From contig BSBN01001017.1 of the NCBI GenBank assembly GCA_027924645.1, positions 4,924,501 to 4,988,500 of the forward strand: a DNA stretch of 64,000 nucleotides. Reading direction: 5' to 3'. The notes below the pieces were generated by a model that ran no database searches, was not told the origin of the DNA, and saw only the letters and a program-made list of their open reading frames with translations. Shown piece after piece: positions 11,221 through 22,951 of the stretch (positions within the stretch are counted from its first letter, which is position 1; each line of letters starts with the position of its first letter). The position numbers and the translations under genes were made by a program. Source of the stretch: Cunninghamia lanceolata (lineage: Eukaryota > Streptophyta > Pinopsida > Cupressales > Cupressaceae).

Positions 11221-11819
11221 ATGATTACCTGAAAGGCCAAACAGAGCAACCAAAAATAAATCAGCTCAAAAGAAGGTATCTACAGTAAAAGTCATTTCTA
11301 AAACAATAAGAAAGCCATTGCAGAAGGCAGAGAAGCACACAAAGTGAAAGCAGAAATCTACTGTCTTACAAGGATATTAAAATTCAAAGGGATTTCTGGG
11401 CTAGGGAGTTGATCCCGTGGTCATATTAGCTTTTCAACCCTAAACACCATGCTTGCTCAAGTACAATACATACACATCAATGAGCTAGCCCATAGTAACC
11501 AAAAACCTTCAGATATTAAAAACAATGTCCTCATTTTTTTCCACATATTAATAATTTGTTTTTTGGAAGAGTAGGTTAACATTGACCAACTCTCTTTCTA
11601 GCCTCGCTTGACCCTATATTTATAATTATATATATAGAAAGCTCTGCGCACTGCACTCCAGAATATTTGCTTGAAAAGAAGTCTTGACACGTTTTTCTTG
11701 TTTTTCCCCAAAATCTATTTCTTCAGAGCAAATTCCACATGTTTTTAGCATATAATATTTGCATTTTTACAAATATGGCTACTTCACTCCATCCAGGTGA
11801 CTTTTGTTTTGAAAATTAG

Positions 11820-12066
11820 ACACTAAACATAACTGAATATTTAGGACAAAAAATACATTATTTTCCAAACAAATTACATATTTAAAAAAACACTGCCCAT
11901 TTGATGATGATGCAAACCATGCCTATTAACAATAGATATGCATTTCATCTTTTTTACAATAGAAATGCATTTTCATCTCTAGGTGCAAGTCACTAAACAC
12001 ACTGAATATTTAGGACAATCATATAACATTTATTTCCAAACAGATTACATATTAAAAAAAGGGCTG
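11820..12066. repeat. Diverged direct duplication, about 75 bp units
   Basis: Two blocks (11820-11896 and 11993-12066) share CACTAAACA, CTGAATATTTAGGACAA, ATTTCCAAACA and ATTACATAT in the same order, ending in A-runs. They are about 172 bp apart. Confidence 0.7.
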
Positions 12067-12357
12067 CAGAGCAGCTTCAGTCCCTGCCAAAGATGCATTG
12101 TTAGTTTGCCAGAAGTTGTTGATAATTTTTTCACAAAGTGCAAGACAACATTTTCAGAATAGGGAAAAACAGAAAATGTAAATCTGAAAATCAGTAAATA
12201 GACAGACATTAGAAATCTGTTTAATTTTTCTCCCTACACAAAACTAAGTGCAAACTAAAACTTTTAGTAAAAACTACAGTCTCTGCCATAAGCAAGGACT
12301 AAAGGTTTTCTATTTAACAAATAAGATTTCTTTTCATATATCAAACTGATTCATAGT

Positions 12358-12466
12358 TTTAATGGGCAGTTCATTAATCTGGGTAATTAAATAAAGAGTG
12401 CAAGTTATAAATAGGTTTAATGAACAGTTCATTAATCTGGTTAATTAAATGACAGTGTAAGTTATA
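12358..12466. repeat. Short tandem duplication, about 58-bp period
   Basis: Two adjacent units each contain GCAGTTCATTAATCTGG or ACAGTTCATTAATCTGG followed by TAATTAAAT and AAGTTATAAA. Confidence 0.8.
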
Positions 12467-12936
12467 AAAACACTAATAGAGTGCCCCCAATTAACAGTGA
12501 ATAATCAACATAAACACAGTGTCCAGCTAAGGAACACTATATATGAAATTATTGTACCTCTGAGATAATTCACTCAAATAGAATGTTAAAAACTTCAACC
12601 AAAGAGGATGAGGTGGACAGGCATATTTTCACAGTGACTGCAGCAAATAGTAAGCAAAAAGGATTTTTCTTGTAAGAAGAAAGCTGGTGCCCATTGACAT
12701 GGAAAGGGAAGTGAGGAACAGCAAGTAATATATAGTCAAGCGAACAAAGTAAACTTCCAATACTCTCTACTCTCAAGAATTAAAGATTATATTGAGAAAC
12801 TAATTGAATGGTCCTAACATTTCATAAGGAACTCTTTTGGGGAATTTAGCTCCTATTATATCCTGAAAAAAATATTTTCCCTTATCTGTTAAGCCAAATT
12901 TTCTCGATACAATCCATCCAGCCAACACAGCCTAAG

Positions 12937-14240
12937 TTGCCCATATGGGTACGGGTACGGGTACGGGCTTAGGTTCGGGATTTGGGTACACCAGTACGGT
13001 AAAAAAAATCCCAGCTAGAGGTACGGCATATAACACACTAGTGCCTATACAGAATTTAAAACATATTTGATACTTGATACTAAAAATAAATTAAATAATA
13101 GAATTGAAAATACATTTCATAATTTATTCATATGTCTATATGTCAAAATTTCCCACCAATATGGTGATCTAACCAAGTTGAAAGGAAGACCATTGGCGTA
13201 AATGCAATGTGCAAAGTGTTCATCTGCATTGTCCCTCACCTCATTCTGAAATGCCTTCTCCAATGGGCCTCTTTTGTGGGAAGAAATAAAGGGATCTTCT
13301 TCTTGGGTAGACAGTGTCTCCAAGAAAGGATGTGGGGCAGCCACTACTGAAAGAGATGTTGTAGGTAGCTTCCCTAATCCTTTCTTGGCTAAAGGATGAT
13401 ATCTTAGAGCTTCTTCTTGTTCTCTAATATATGCCATAATTTGTTCCTTTGGCAACCCCTTCTTGTTTGCCCCTTGACAAACTCTAATTCCTAAGCCGGT
13501 CATAGCATAAAGATGAGCTTTCACTCGACTATACAAGCACTTATACTCAATCCCATAGTGACTAACGCCAAAGTCAAGCCCCACCTCCTATAAGTTGTTC
13601 AATCACCGTAACATTTTGAATAGATTGTTGATACAAAAATTATTTTTAAAAAAATGAAAATATAGCCCTTACAATACACGAACATAATAAAAACAGAAAA
13701 ATATTTTTTAAAAAATTTAAAACGGTTTTTAACAAATCTTAAATTTATTTTTCCAAAAAAATTGAAAAAAATCCTCAAAAACTTGAAAAAAATCTTCAAA
13801 AGCTTGAAAGAATTTCACAAAATACTTACCTGTGATCGATAAATCTTCTTTGTGCAAGCCAGTTCCTTCCCATAGCTCCTACCAAATGTCTTTGGCGCCT
13901 TTGCAATCCTTCACCCTTCAAAAAAACCAACTAGCTTCACAAATGCAAAAAAGACAAAGGGAATGCTATTGGCTATTTTTGTGTTTTGTGATTGTTAAAT
14001 GAATGTTATTTGACAATTTTAGGGTTGTTATTTACATTTTAAGGTTAAGCTTTTAAAATGTTTTTTAAGTTTAAAAAACATTTTTTGGGGCAAAAAATCT
14101 CACCTGGGCTTTGGGCATAGTTGGAAACACCCGAGCACATCCAGTGTACTTGGGGCAACAAGGGCATACCCTATCCATCATGTCCTCGCTCTCGTATCTA
14201 CTCCCATCCAGTCCTATACCAAGGGTGAAACGTGTCACTT
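12937..14240 (-). mobile_element. Second hAT-like relic (minus strand), N-terminal transposase part
   Basis: A GGGTAC tandem motif (12945-12965), like subterminal hAT repeats, precedes a minus-strand coding remnant. Its best exon is 13584-13117. Upstream on the minus strand, candidate splice sites separate two more small exons (about 13917-13832 and ending near 14105). No DUF659 or hATC region is present, so the rest of the element is deleted. Ends and target duplication could not be fixed. Confidence 0.55.
13117..13590 (-). pseudogene. hAT transposase N-terminal exon (BED-finger-like)
   Basis: The 155-residue frame carries CLYSRVKAHLYAMTGLGIRVC, which matches the second half of the BED-type finger of plant hAT transposases (S-R-x-K-x-H-L then G-x-x-V-x-x-C). 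Its end, HFAHCIYANGLPFNLVRSPYW, resembles the segment before the transposase core (ANGLPF-N-x-x-R-x-P-Y). The first finger cysteines are not visible, so DNA binding is probably lost. An acceptor-like AG precedes the exon near 13591 (minus strand). It is in the same family as the 5.5-9.5 kb element but not the same lineage. Confidence 0.65.
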
Positions 14241-14450
14241 CTAGTAACATAAGTCTATAACTTTTTATTCTTACAATGTCACATGATAGTTTTGAAAGTG
14301 ACAAACAAAATTTTAACTTGGCAAATGTTTTGGCATTAAGATTGATAGATAGAAAAAAATGTGTGAAGACAGCAACAGAGTGAAAAGCTGTAGCAGAGCA
14401 GCAATTTTGGATGCAAGTATGCAAGTACGAAGGATTTGATTAATGGAGCA

Positions 14451-14595
14451 ATGGATCAAGGCGCAGTGAAGGTGAAGAAGCACACTAGGGCGAAGAAGGG
14501 TGCGGACCGGGTTGTGGATGGTACTGGAAAGAAGCAATATTTGCTCCGCTCCTACTCGGGCAGGCCTCCTTTGGCGAGTCAAGAATCGTCGGTCT
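14451..14595 (+). pseudogene. LINE ORF1, segment 1 (N-terminus)
   Basis: ATG at 14451 begins MDQGAVKVKKHTRAKKGAD, a basic N-terminus typical of plant L1-like ORF1. The frame runs open to 14595, where a solo LTR interrupts it. The last five bases, GGTCT, face GGGCT at the other end of that LTR. Joining 14595 to 17129 keeps the frame open without a stop. ORF1 protein would bind LINE RNA. Confidence 0.75.
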
Positions 14596-15445
14596 TGATG
14601 TGTTTTTTATGACGGAAACAACATTAGAATAAAACACTAAGTGCTCTATCCTCTCTTGAACAAAGTATCTCAAATGCTAAACTATGTGATCAAATGAGAT
14701 TACTCCAAGGTTCCTTGAATGTCAGGTCTTTACGTGCACATGGATAGACTCAGTGGAATTATGTGCTGGTAATCACAAAGGAACTTACGCTAAATCACTT
14801 CTTCATGGACATGGATAAAATTCATTACTCCTTGGACGTGTGAATGAATGTAACTCCTTCAAACAAACTTAAAAGAAAAGGCAAAAGGGAAAGGGTCAGA
14901 GAAATCTAATCTAAGGACAATCAGATGATGAATGATGCTTTGATAGACCAATTCCTTTGAACCAAGCTTCATTTCGCCATGAGAGCAACTACTATACGAA
15001 ACTAGTGCAATCTTCAAAGGTAATGAAGGATTTTCATATTGCAAATATGCATTCAAATACCCACATCTGGCGCAACTTGAACAAATATCCACAATCGAAC
15101 TATTGCAAGATGGGGTTGAGGCTAACTTTGCATTGTAGCTTACCATCGGCAAACCACAAAAAGTATGAACCAAGGAATTCATCAAATATTTTCACATAAA
15201 TCCACTACATCAATGAACTTCAACTAAAACTTATCTAATTTGCTTTGAATCGTCTTTGAGAAATCGAAAACCATGCTAACATCCCAAAATAACACAATAT
15301 TCACCAGGTTTCAATGAGTATGTATTGATTTTGGTAGTATCTTTACAACAATTTCACAATAGTCTCTCAACTCTTCTAAAGCTTCTACTCTCTAAAGAAG
15401 ATCCTATATCTAAGAACAACCATCCTTACAAATGAAGAGAATGAG

Positions 15446-15455
15446 CCTTATATAG
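15446..15455 (-). promoter_or_regulatory. TATA box of solo LTR 1
   Basis: On the minus strand the TATATAAGGC core is followed by TCATT and TCATTTGTAA-type sequence, the same order as in LTRs 2 and 3. It marks the probable U3/R boundary. Confidence 0.65.
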
Positions 15456-16419
15456 AACTTAAAATTACAACCAAGGGCCCAGATTGATTCTAGAATCAAT
15501 GGCCGAGATTAAGACAACAAAACCCTAATAGAAGGTAGTTACAACTACCACCACTTTTGACCAATGAGATAACAACATTATCTTCTAGAAGGGCTCCATC
15601 CTTATCTCTATCTTGGGCGACCAAGTTCAATGTATCTAGACATGTCGATGTGGCATACTTGGATTGGTTGACGATGACTGGATGCCACCTCAACATCATT
15701 ATCCCTTGAGTGTTCTTTGAACTTGGAATTTCATCCTTGTGTTGTGTTTCATCTGGATTTCTTGGTATTGGCATGGATTCTAGGTGCGATCATGAACTTC
15801 ATGATGTTGAACTTGATCCTCTTGATGAATGATGTACTAGATTCTTGTTCTTGGATTTCTGAGGATTGATCTTCTCTTGATGTTGGATTCCTTTACGCTG
15901 GATTGGAAATGCATATTCTCCCGTGGATAATTGTGATGCTAGCCTTCCTTGTATCATTGAAGTATCTTGAGAGGTGAAGCCCTTCATCTTCCCTTGGTAT
16001 GCATGTGTAGTCCTCTTGTTATTGGAAGCAGTCTCCTTCTCTAGCATTGGAACTCCTTGATGCTTGAGATAGTATCCTTGATGCTTCTTGAACGGCTTTG
16101 ATAATCCTTGAGCATCATCTTCATGGGAGTTATCCTTGTCCTCAATTCCTGCAAAACAAAGAAAACCTCGAGTAGTCATGGCGAATAAAATCCTTCAATG
16201 TAATGCAATACTAAGACGAAACATGAATAACCTTGCATGATTCAAGAAAAATACGCAATCTTGATCAATTTCATTCACAAATTCTTCAATAAATAAAGGA
16301 TTTTCTTCATTTCCTGCAATTAATCCAAACTGGGCTACCCTGGATAAGGAATTTCACAATTTTGCATAGATTTTCCATGGAATTTCAACTTTTTTGTGTT
16401 CACATCGGCTAGGCATTCC

Positions 16420-16960
16420 AGATGCACTTTTATGTTCATCATGGATTTTTTTTCCTAATCTTGGATTCTCCTTGAGTGCACTTTTCATAGGGTCGCAGAT
16501 TAGTTCCAAGTCGCACTTTTCACTAGGTTATGGATAAATTCCAGGTCACACATTTTCTTGTGGAATCTCTCCTCGATTGCACTTTTCACTATGTTAAGGA
16601 ATTTCGCACTTTGCCTTGTCTTGGATAAATTCCATGTTGTTGATTTTTTTCTTGTCGCACTTTCCATGAGGTCTTGGAATTTTTTTATCCTTGGATTGTT
16701 TTATCCTTGTCGTACTTTTCAATATGCCTTGGATTTTCTATCCTTGGATTGTTTTATCCTTGTCGCACTTTTCACTATAACGTGAATTTTCTATCCTTGG
16801 ATTGTTTTATCCTTGTCACACTTTTCAATTTGACATGGATTTTCTATCCTTGGATTGTTTTATCCTTGTCACACTTTTTACTTGATGTAAGGATTGTCTA
16901 TCCTTGGATTGTTTTACCCTTCGCGCACTTTTTACTTGATGTAGATTTTGCGAACAGGAT
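16420..16960. repeat. U3 tandem array of LTR 1 (53-60 bp units)
   Basis: About nine to ten units centred on CGCACTTTTCACT or CACACTTTTCAAT, each followed by CTATCCTTGGATTGTTTTATC. The last four units are the most regular (period about 53-54 bp). The incidental plus-strand open frames here are repeat translations, not genes. Confidence 0.85.
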
Positions 16961-17083
16961 TATGAAGGTCCCTGCCTGACAGTATATTTAAAAATATATT
17001 TAAGTATATGTTTTAGATCATATACTTTAAATCAATACTACCAAACCAACAAACTCTACAACCTAAAGGCAAAAAGAGGGGGT

Positions 17084-17120
17084 CCCCATTTGCGATGGGG
17101 CGATATGTGAAAATGTCACA
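17084..17120. promoter_or_regulatory. Paired stem-loops at the LTR 1 outer end
   Basis: Stem 1 at 17084-17100 is CCCCATT-TGC-GATGGGG (one G-T/C-A type change in the stem). Stem 2 at 17106-17120 is TGTGA-AAATG-TCACA. The same pair occurs in LTRs 2 and 3. Function unknown. Confidence 0.7.
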
Positions 17121-17128
17121 ACAGGGCT

Positions 17129-17314
17129 CTCCTTTGCCCTCTCTCGCTTTCGATCCTTTGGGGTGGGCTTCGGATGTTTTGCCTGTGACTGGGACGGTTT
17201 CTCCTCGCTTGGTATCTGAAACTCTAGCGGCTTGCAAGAATAAAGCCAACCCTTATCATGAATGCAAGCAATTCTGCTTGGATCAGATTAGGCAGGAAAA
17301 CCCTAACCCTCTCA
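17129..17314 (+). pseudogene. LINE ORF1, segment 2 (middle)
   Basis: Lies between the two solo LTRs. In frame with segment 1 it reads SPLPSLAFDPLGWASDV and runs open to QIRQENPNPL at 17314, where LTR 2 begins. The last five bases, TCTCA, face TCTCC after LTR 2; joining across it to 22003 again keeps the frame, leading into LKPSSILPSSSEEP. Two independent frame restorations make the nested model convincing. Confidence 0.78.
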
Positions 17315-18140
17315 TGTTGATGATTGTTTTTAGACAAGTCAACAATAGAGTAAAATATTGAGTATCCAACTCTCTCTTGAATAAAGCCTCTCGAATGCTA
17401 AACAAAGTGATCAATCGAGACAACTCCAAGGTTCCTTATTTATGATTCATGATGGGTTAAACTCAGTGATTACATGTGATCTTGCTGATAATCACAAAGG
17501 GACTTACGTTGGATTCTTTTTCTTTCATTCAGGAATTGAGTGTGGATGAAGTATGTACAATATCTTAATGATAAAGAAAAGGCAAAAGATAAAGGTTTAG
17601 GGAGCTAATCTAAGGTCAATGAAGCAATGACGATGCATGAATAGACAAACTCCTGAATTAACCTAACTCCATTTCGCCAAGGGTGCCTACAATTACATGG
17701 AGTTGGTGCAATCTCCTAAGGTAAACGAATGGTTTTCAAATCATGAAGTCTTATATAAGCACCCATCGGATGGCACAGCTCAAACAAACATCCACAATCG
17801 AACTTAAGCAAATGATGAAGTTTAGACTAGCTTTACACAACACTTCACCAGCGATGAATGTTAAAAGCATGAGCTAGGAGTTGATCAAATATTCAATACA
17901 ACAAACATTATATCAAAGAGCTTCTAATCTACTTGAAATGTCTCTCCACTTCATCAAGATACAAGAAACCATGTTATTCCACAAGATAATACTTGAACAC
18001 CAAATGAATTCCAATGTCTTTGTATTAATCTTAAAAAATATTTACAACTTCAAGTCCTCTCAGAGAATTTTGAGAGTCTCTTCTACTCTACTCTACTCCT
18101 ACTACCAACTAAACTACTGATTTACAAATGAGGCAACAAG

Positions 18141-18151
18141 GCCTTTATATA
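18141..18151 (-). promoter_or_regulatory. TATA box of solo LTR 2
   Basis: Minus strand CTATATAAAGGCC followed by TCATTTGTAA, conserved with LTRs 1 and 3 at the same distance (826-874 bp) from the LTR edge. Confidence 0.7.
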
Positions 18152-19439
18152 GTGGTCCAAAAATACAATGAATGGCTTGGATCGATTCAAGTAGCCAAGG
18201 GATCATGCCATCTCAGCAGGTAGTTACAACAAATTGCTATTTTTAGTATATGAGAGAGGCAATAAAGGCACGTTCTCCAACAAGATAAGGATAAGATGGA
18301 ATCTTTTAGAGCATCTTCCACATGGACGTCCTCTTTGGCTTCTTGTTTGTTGCAGATACATTGAATGCGACTGAATGATGTGGCGAATTATAATTGGATG
18401 ATGATGTGTACTTGCCATGTAGATGCCACCTCGGCATATTTGTGGATTTCAACTGTTTATTCACTTTACTCTGTGGGCATATTCCCAAATTGTATCATCT
18501 TGTGTGATTGCTTTTGATGATGAACATTTGAGATGTATCTTGTTGATCTTGCCTTGTTGATATTGCCTTATTCATTGTAAATAGAATGTATATGATACTT
18601 GTAACTCATTTGTCTAACTCTGTGATTCTTCTTTTGCAGGGTATGTGATGATCTTCAGTGATGCATCTTCATGGAGAGTAGTAGGAGATGATGATGATAC
18701 TTGATTCATGAATAGATGATGAAGCTTCATTGATGACATGGAGTAGAAGACTCTTCTCAAGGACTTTTAAGGATGAATGCCTTAAAGTATGCTTCATGGA
18801 GTAAGAGACTTCTCGGAGACTTGAAGATTGAGAGAACTTGAAGTGAGATAGATGTCCTTGACATGATGGAGATGATGAAATGCTCCAACTTGAAAGGGTC
18901 CTTTGGAGTGTAGATATTGATGATAACACCTTCCTTATATGTAGAGTAGATGACTTCTCAAGGAGGCTTGAATGTGCCGGAGGAACTTGAAACTTTATAG
19001 ATGTCTTTGGGATCCTTGATGATGATGAAGATGAAGGGTGTCGGCATGTTTGAACTTGAAGTGATCACTTGGAGCAGCTACATGATGTCTTCTCCAACAT
19101 GGCAACTTGTTGACTTCCTTGAATGAAGGTGACTCCGGATGTTAACTCCTCTTAGGTGATTCCTTATCTCCATCCATACTGCTGCAACACAAACAAAGAA
19201 GCAACATCAATCCCTTTTGATAAACAATTGATTTCATAATACATAAGAATCATTTCAGGCATATAAGAAGCATGCTTAAGCATTCAACAACCCTTATCAT
19301 CAAATTGACTTCACTTTTGATATCTCAATGACTTCAAGCAATAGGAGATCACATAAAATGATGATATTTCTCAAAGAACCCACTCAAAAGGGCTATCTCA
19401 TGTAAATTCTTTCTAGGCGCTCATCTAGGTGGTCATGAA

Positions 19440-21560
19440 TCATACTTCTATGAGTTAAACCATGGCGCATAAGATCAAAATTTTATCCTTCGCATAGAAA
19501 TTGCCTTCTCATAACCAAAATTAACTCCTCCAGCTTAGGCACAGCAGGTAAGAATTTTGGATTCTCCTAAAATTTGCATCCTATAACTTGAGTCATCACA
19601 TTCCAATTAGATCTTCATCTTCCATTTAAAAGTTAGCCATTTTTTAAATCTTAAACACTTAATTCCAAGGCAGCGCATTGGTTGAATATTTTGAATCCCG
19701 ATTGAATGAATGTCAAGAAACTTGTAGTCTATCTTCCTCAAGCTAGCGCATTGGTTCAAGGTTTTAGATCTTCATTGAAAGGTGTCTTAAAACTTAAACT
19801 TAGCTTCCTCCCAAATAGGCACAGCAGATAGGGTGCATAGGATCTTGATTTTCTATCCTCTTGAAGTCTCATGTTTTGGTCGCATTGGATGTGGCGCATG
19901 AGTTAAGGAACTTAAACTCCTCTTGAAATGGGCGCAGCAGTTGAGAGATTTGGATCTTCTTTAAAAGTTGCATTCTAAACTTCAAACTTAAACCACCTTC
20001 ACATGTGGCGCAGCAATTAAGAGATTTGGATCCTCTCAACTTGTCAAAGACTTCAATAAGAACTCATTTTACTCAATCAAACTCCCTCTAACTAGCACAT
20101 TGGATTGATATTCGGTTGTTCATGTGAAAGAGCTCTTCAAATCTAACCTCATATGGGAGTGGCGCATTGGATCAAGCACAGCAGATCATGAATTTGGATC
20201 CTCTTGGAATGTGTTCTAAAACTTCAATCATCATTACCTCTTCAAGCGCATTGGATGGAGGTTTAAATCTTCTCTTGAATTTGCATGATGCATTTGAAGT
20301 AATCCTTCATCCTAGTAGTGGCGCAGCAGATCAGCATTCTAAATCTTCTTGAAATGTATCAAAATTTGAATTTAAAACCCCTTTTCAAAGATGGTGCAAT
20401 GGTTGAGGATCTTGAATCCTCTTCAAATGATATTCAAGACTTATCTTTCCCTTCTCCAAAATCGCGCCTTGGTTGAGCGCATGAGATCCACATTTTGTTT
20501 ACTTCTTAAAAAGGCTTTAAAACTTATACTAAACTTGCAATTGTCTTTACCTAAGGTGAGCGCATTGGATAAGGCATCTTAATCCTCCTTCAAACATCTC
20601 TTCAAAACTCACCTTACATTGCCCTTCAAAATGGCACTCTAGTTGAGGATGTGTTTCTTCACTTAGAATGCTTCTTGTTTTTCAACCTTAAGACAAACCT
20701 TCCTTCCTCCTTGGGTGCATTGGATTGAGGTTTAAATCTTCTCTTGAATACTTCTTAAAATTTCAACAAAATTAACTTCTTTTGGCGCATCACATATGGC
20801 ACAGCAGATCAAGGTTTTGAATCCTCATCTTAAAAGTTACACTTCAACAATCAAACTCACTCTTCTACGTTGATCGCATTAGATGGGAATTTAGATGCTT
20901 GGTTGAAATGTCTCTTGAAATTCATCGTCGTCTCCTTTTGACAAGGCACATCAGTTATGGCGCAGCAGTTGGGGGTTTTAGTATCTTCTTCATATAGGCG
21001 CAGCAGATGGGGATTTCATTCTCCTCTTGTGAATGGCGCAGCAGTTGGGAATTCTCTTTCTTCCTTGAAATCTTTGCATATTGATACTTCAAACACTCTC
21101 TCCACCTTGGCGCATTAGATCGGAATTCATGTTTCGATTGAGAAATGCGCATTGGATCATAATTCCACCTTCTTCATCAAGGGCGCATTGGTTGAGGCGC
21201 AATGGATCCACATTCTGTGCTCATCTTAAAACTCATCAAAAACTTCAAAAAACTCATCCAAATTTGCGCATTGGTTGAGGCGCGTTTGATAGGGATCTTG
21301 ATTTCTCTTCAAATGACGTTTAAAACTTCACTTCATCTCCTTCAAAATGGTGCTCCAGTTGAGGCGCATTGGTTCATCATGTTGAATGCCTCTTGAAAAG
21401 TCTTTAAATTCCATCTTATCTTGCGTTTCACCCCTATCTTGAAAGTAGCGCATTGGTCTTGTCGCATTGGTTGATGATTTCATGCTCCGGTTGAATGTGA
21501 CGCATTTCATCAAGATTTTGCACCCTCCTCATGTCTTGGTGCATTGGTTCAAGATTTTGA
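19440..21560. repeat. U3 tandem array of LTR 2 (GCGCATTGG/GCGCAGCAG units)
   Basis: About 25 diverged units, spaced roughly 70-110 bp. Each has a core GGCGCATTGG, GGCGCAGCAG or GGCACAGCAG followed by a T-rich GATTTGGATCCTC or TTTAAATCTTCTC tract and AAAACTTCAA. The short plus-strand open frames here are translations of the repeat. Confidence 0.85.
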
Positions 21561-21957
21561 ATCCTCTAGAGTACTTAGCCATTTTTCAGTGTCCTTCAAG
21601 GTAAGGTCTATTGAAAAATATATTTTAAGTATTTAAATATTTTTCAATATACCTTTCAAGATGTTTGAGATAGGTCTCGAATCCACCGGATTTAACATGT
21701 CGAATCTAGAATTTGGAGGATCCACCAGATTTCAGACTTAGTCAATTTTTCAGGATTTTCAAGATATCAAGATACCAGACTTAGTCATTTTCAGGATCTC
21801 AAACATGCATCAGGATTGGTCTCAGAACAAAAGCAAATGACTCTTGAATTAGAAACTAGACTGAGAACTCAAATAAACCACTGACTTCATCATGCAACCA
21901 ACCTAAGACATCATAAAAAACTTAATGCAAAGCATCAGAGCTCAAAAAAAAGGGGGT

Positions 21958-21994
21958 CCCCATTTGCAATGGGGCGATGTGTGATTAGGTCACA
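21958..21994. promoter_or_regulatory. Paired stem-loops at the LTR 2 outer end
   Basis: Stem 1 at 21958-21974 is CCCCATT-TGC-AATGGGG, perfect. Stem 2 at 21980-21994 is TGTGA-TTAGG-TCACA, perfect. Same arrangement as in LTRs 1 and 3. Confidence 0.75.
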
Positions 21995-22002
21995 ACATCT
22001 CC

Positions 22003-22951
22003 CTCTCAAGCCGTCGTCGATTCTGCCTTCTTCCTCTGAGGAGCCGATCCCTTCTCCTGGCAACACTTTCTTCTCGATCGAGGACTCGGAGGTGATTTTT
22101 ACAAACGAACCCTTGGATTTTCACATTTCAAATGAGTGTGTAAATGTTGTTTCTGCAGATATTGGGAGCCGCTCTCTGATTCTCAGATTTATGCGATGGT
22201 GCCCGTTTGTTGATTCAATCCTTGAATGGGCCAAGTCTACTTGGTGTAACTTGACTCCCCCTGTGATTGAAACCCTGGATTTTGGCTTCTTTTTGTTCTG
22301 TTTCAACTCTGTTGCAGATTATAACTTTGTGATGTTGAATTGGGCATCTTTGTCAATCTTGATTCGGAAGAGGTGGTTCCTTTGTGCAGGTACATCAAGG
22401 TGTGTGTTGTGGTTGACATCTCTAAGCCTCTCCCTCATTCCATCCAAATTCATTCTTCATGCAGCACTTGGACTCAATTTTTAAATTTTGAAGGCCTTGG
22501 ATTCAGAAGCCTGGGTCCCCGGATGCTGATTTTATCTGGCACAATCATGGCAAGTTTATGGTTTCTCAATCTGAATCTAGGCCTGATCCAGTTTTGTCTT
22601 CGGAGCCCATTCCTCCCCCTGTGAATCATGTCGAAGAAATTATGGTTGATACTCTACCTGAGGCGGAGAATGAAGGTTATGACTCGGAAGGCACCTTTCC
22701 CTTTATGGAAGATCTTCATGATATGACTCCTGATTTTTTTTTTATCACGATATAGTGTTGGGTCCTCCGAGGAAATGTTCAATTGCTCAAACAGCGAGCG
22801 GCAATCTAAACCAGATTATGGCCCTTCAAAGAAGAAGAAAGGGTACAAGTCTGATGCTGAACAACTCCATATTGAAGGAAGGGAAGCAGTGGAGGAGGGC
22901 TCCCAATGGACTGTGGATGCTCTCTTCTCTCAGAAAAGCAAAAGAGCTTAA
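22003..22951 (+). pseudogene. LINE ORF1, segment 3 (DUF4283 domain to stop)
   Basis: Starts LKPSSILPSSSEEP. At about 22160-22440 comes the DUF4283-type domain: GSRSLILRFM, then TLDFGFFLFCFNSVADYNFVML, then after a frameshift near 22335 GIFVNLDSEEVVPLCRYIKV and VDISKPLP. Two more frame changes (near 22500 and 22745) lead to an acidic, Lys-rich tail (GPSKKKKGYKSDAEQLH) ending at TAA 22949-22951. DUF4283 is the common ORF1 RNA-binding region of plant L1-type LINEs. All segments joined give about 425 codons. Three frameshifts make it dead. Confidence 0.8.

Larger units (their letters stand above)
9530..12935. other. Gene-less AT-rich region with local duplications
   Basis: No supported gene. I see a diverged duplication 9751-9797/9849-9893 (sharing GCCAACAG and GTGGCTTCTG-type blocks), a segment related to the larger repeat family A (see 11005-11220), a duplicated block 11820-11896/11993-12066 (CTGAATATTTAGGACAA), and a short tandem pair at 12358-12466 (CAGTTCATTAATCTGG). 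Open frames are short and lack family signatures. Confidence 0.55.
14596..17123 (-). mobile_element. Solo LTR 1 (about 2.5 kb) of a giant-LTR retrotransposon family
   Basis: Ends TG...CA, with the outer end in minus orientation reading TGTTGTGAC. Flanks GGTCT/GGGCT are a 4-of-5 target duplication. The TATA region is at 15446-15455 (minus strand CTATATAAGGC) and is shared with LTRs 2 and 3. Everything left of it (about 850 bp) would be R-U5; the right part (about 1.67 kb) is U3. U3 carries a private array at about 16420-16960 and two terminal stem-loops. The 5' start matches LTR3 well through AACAACATTAGAATAAAAC. No internal coding region or second LTR is present, so I call it a solo LTR left by LTR-LTR recombination. 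Confidence 0.78.
17315..21997 (-). mobile_element. Solo LTR 2 (about 4.7 kb), same family as LTR 1
   Basis: Starts TGTTGATGATTG at 17315, ends TCACAACA at 21997, flanked by TCTCA/TCTCC (4 of 5). The TATA region is at 18141-18151. R-U5 is about 826 bp and U3 about 3.85 kb. U3 holds a long GCGCATTGG/GCGCAGCAG array (about 19440-21560), then a block shared with LTR 3 (about 21600-21830, including CCACCAGATTTCAGACTTAG), then two terminal stem-loops. No coding region. Orientation is minus, inferred from the TATA box and the TGTTGTGAC end. Confidence 0.82.

Noticed and set aside
16558..16979. Two overlapping plus-strand open frames of 75 and 101 codons with repeated LDCFILV-type segments
   Set aside because: They are translations of the 53-60 bp U3 array of LTR 1; their repetition follows the DNA repeat, not protein structure.
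17128..17361. Considered an independent small gene (88-codon frame starting in the LTR stem-loop)
   Set aside because: The apparent start lies in LTR 1 and the end in LTR 2; the middle is LINE ORF1 in frame with its other segments.
20167..21396. Several 60-65 codon plus-strand open frames
   Set aside because: All lie inside the LTR 2 array and arise from the repeat unit.
17315..21997. Considered a complete non-autonomous retrotransposon with short LTRs
   Set aside because: The two ends do not repeat each other, while the TATA position and R-U5 length match LTRs 1 and 3, so one long LTR is simpler.
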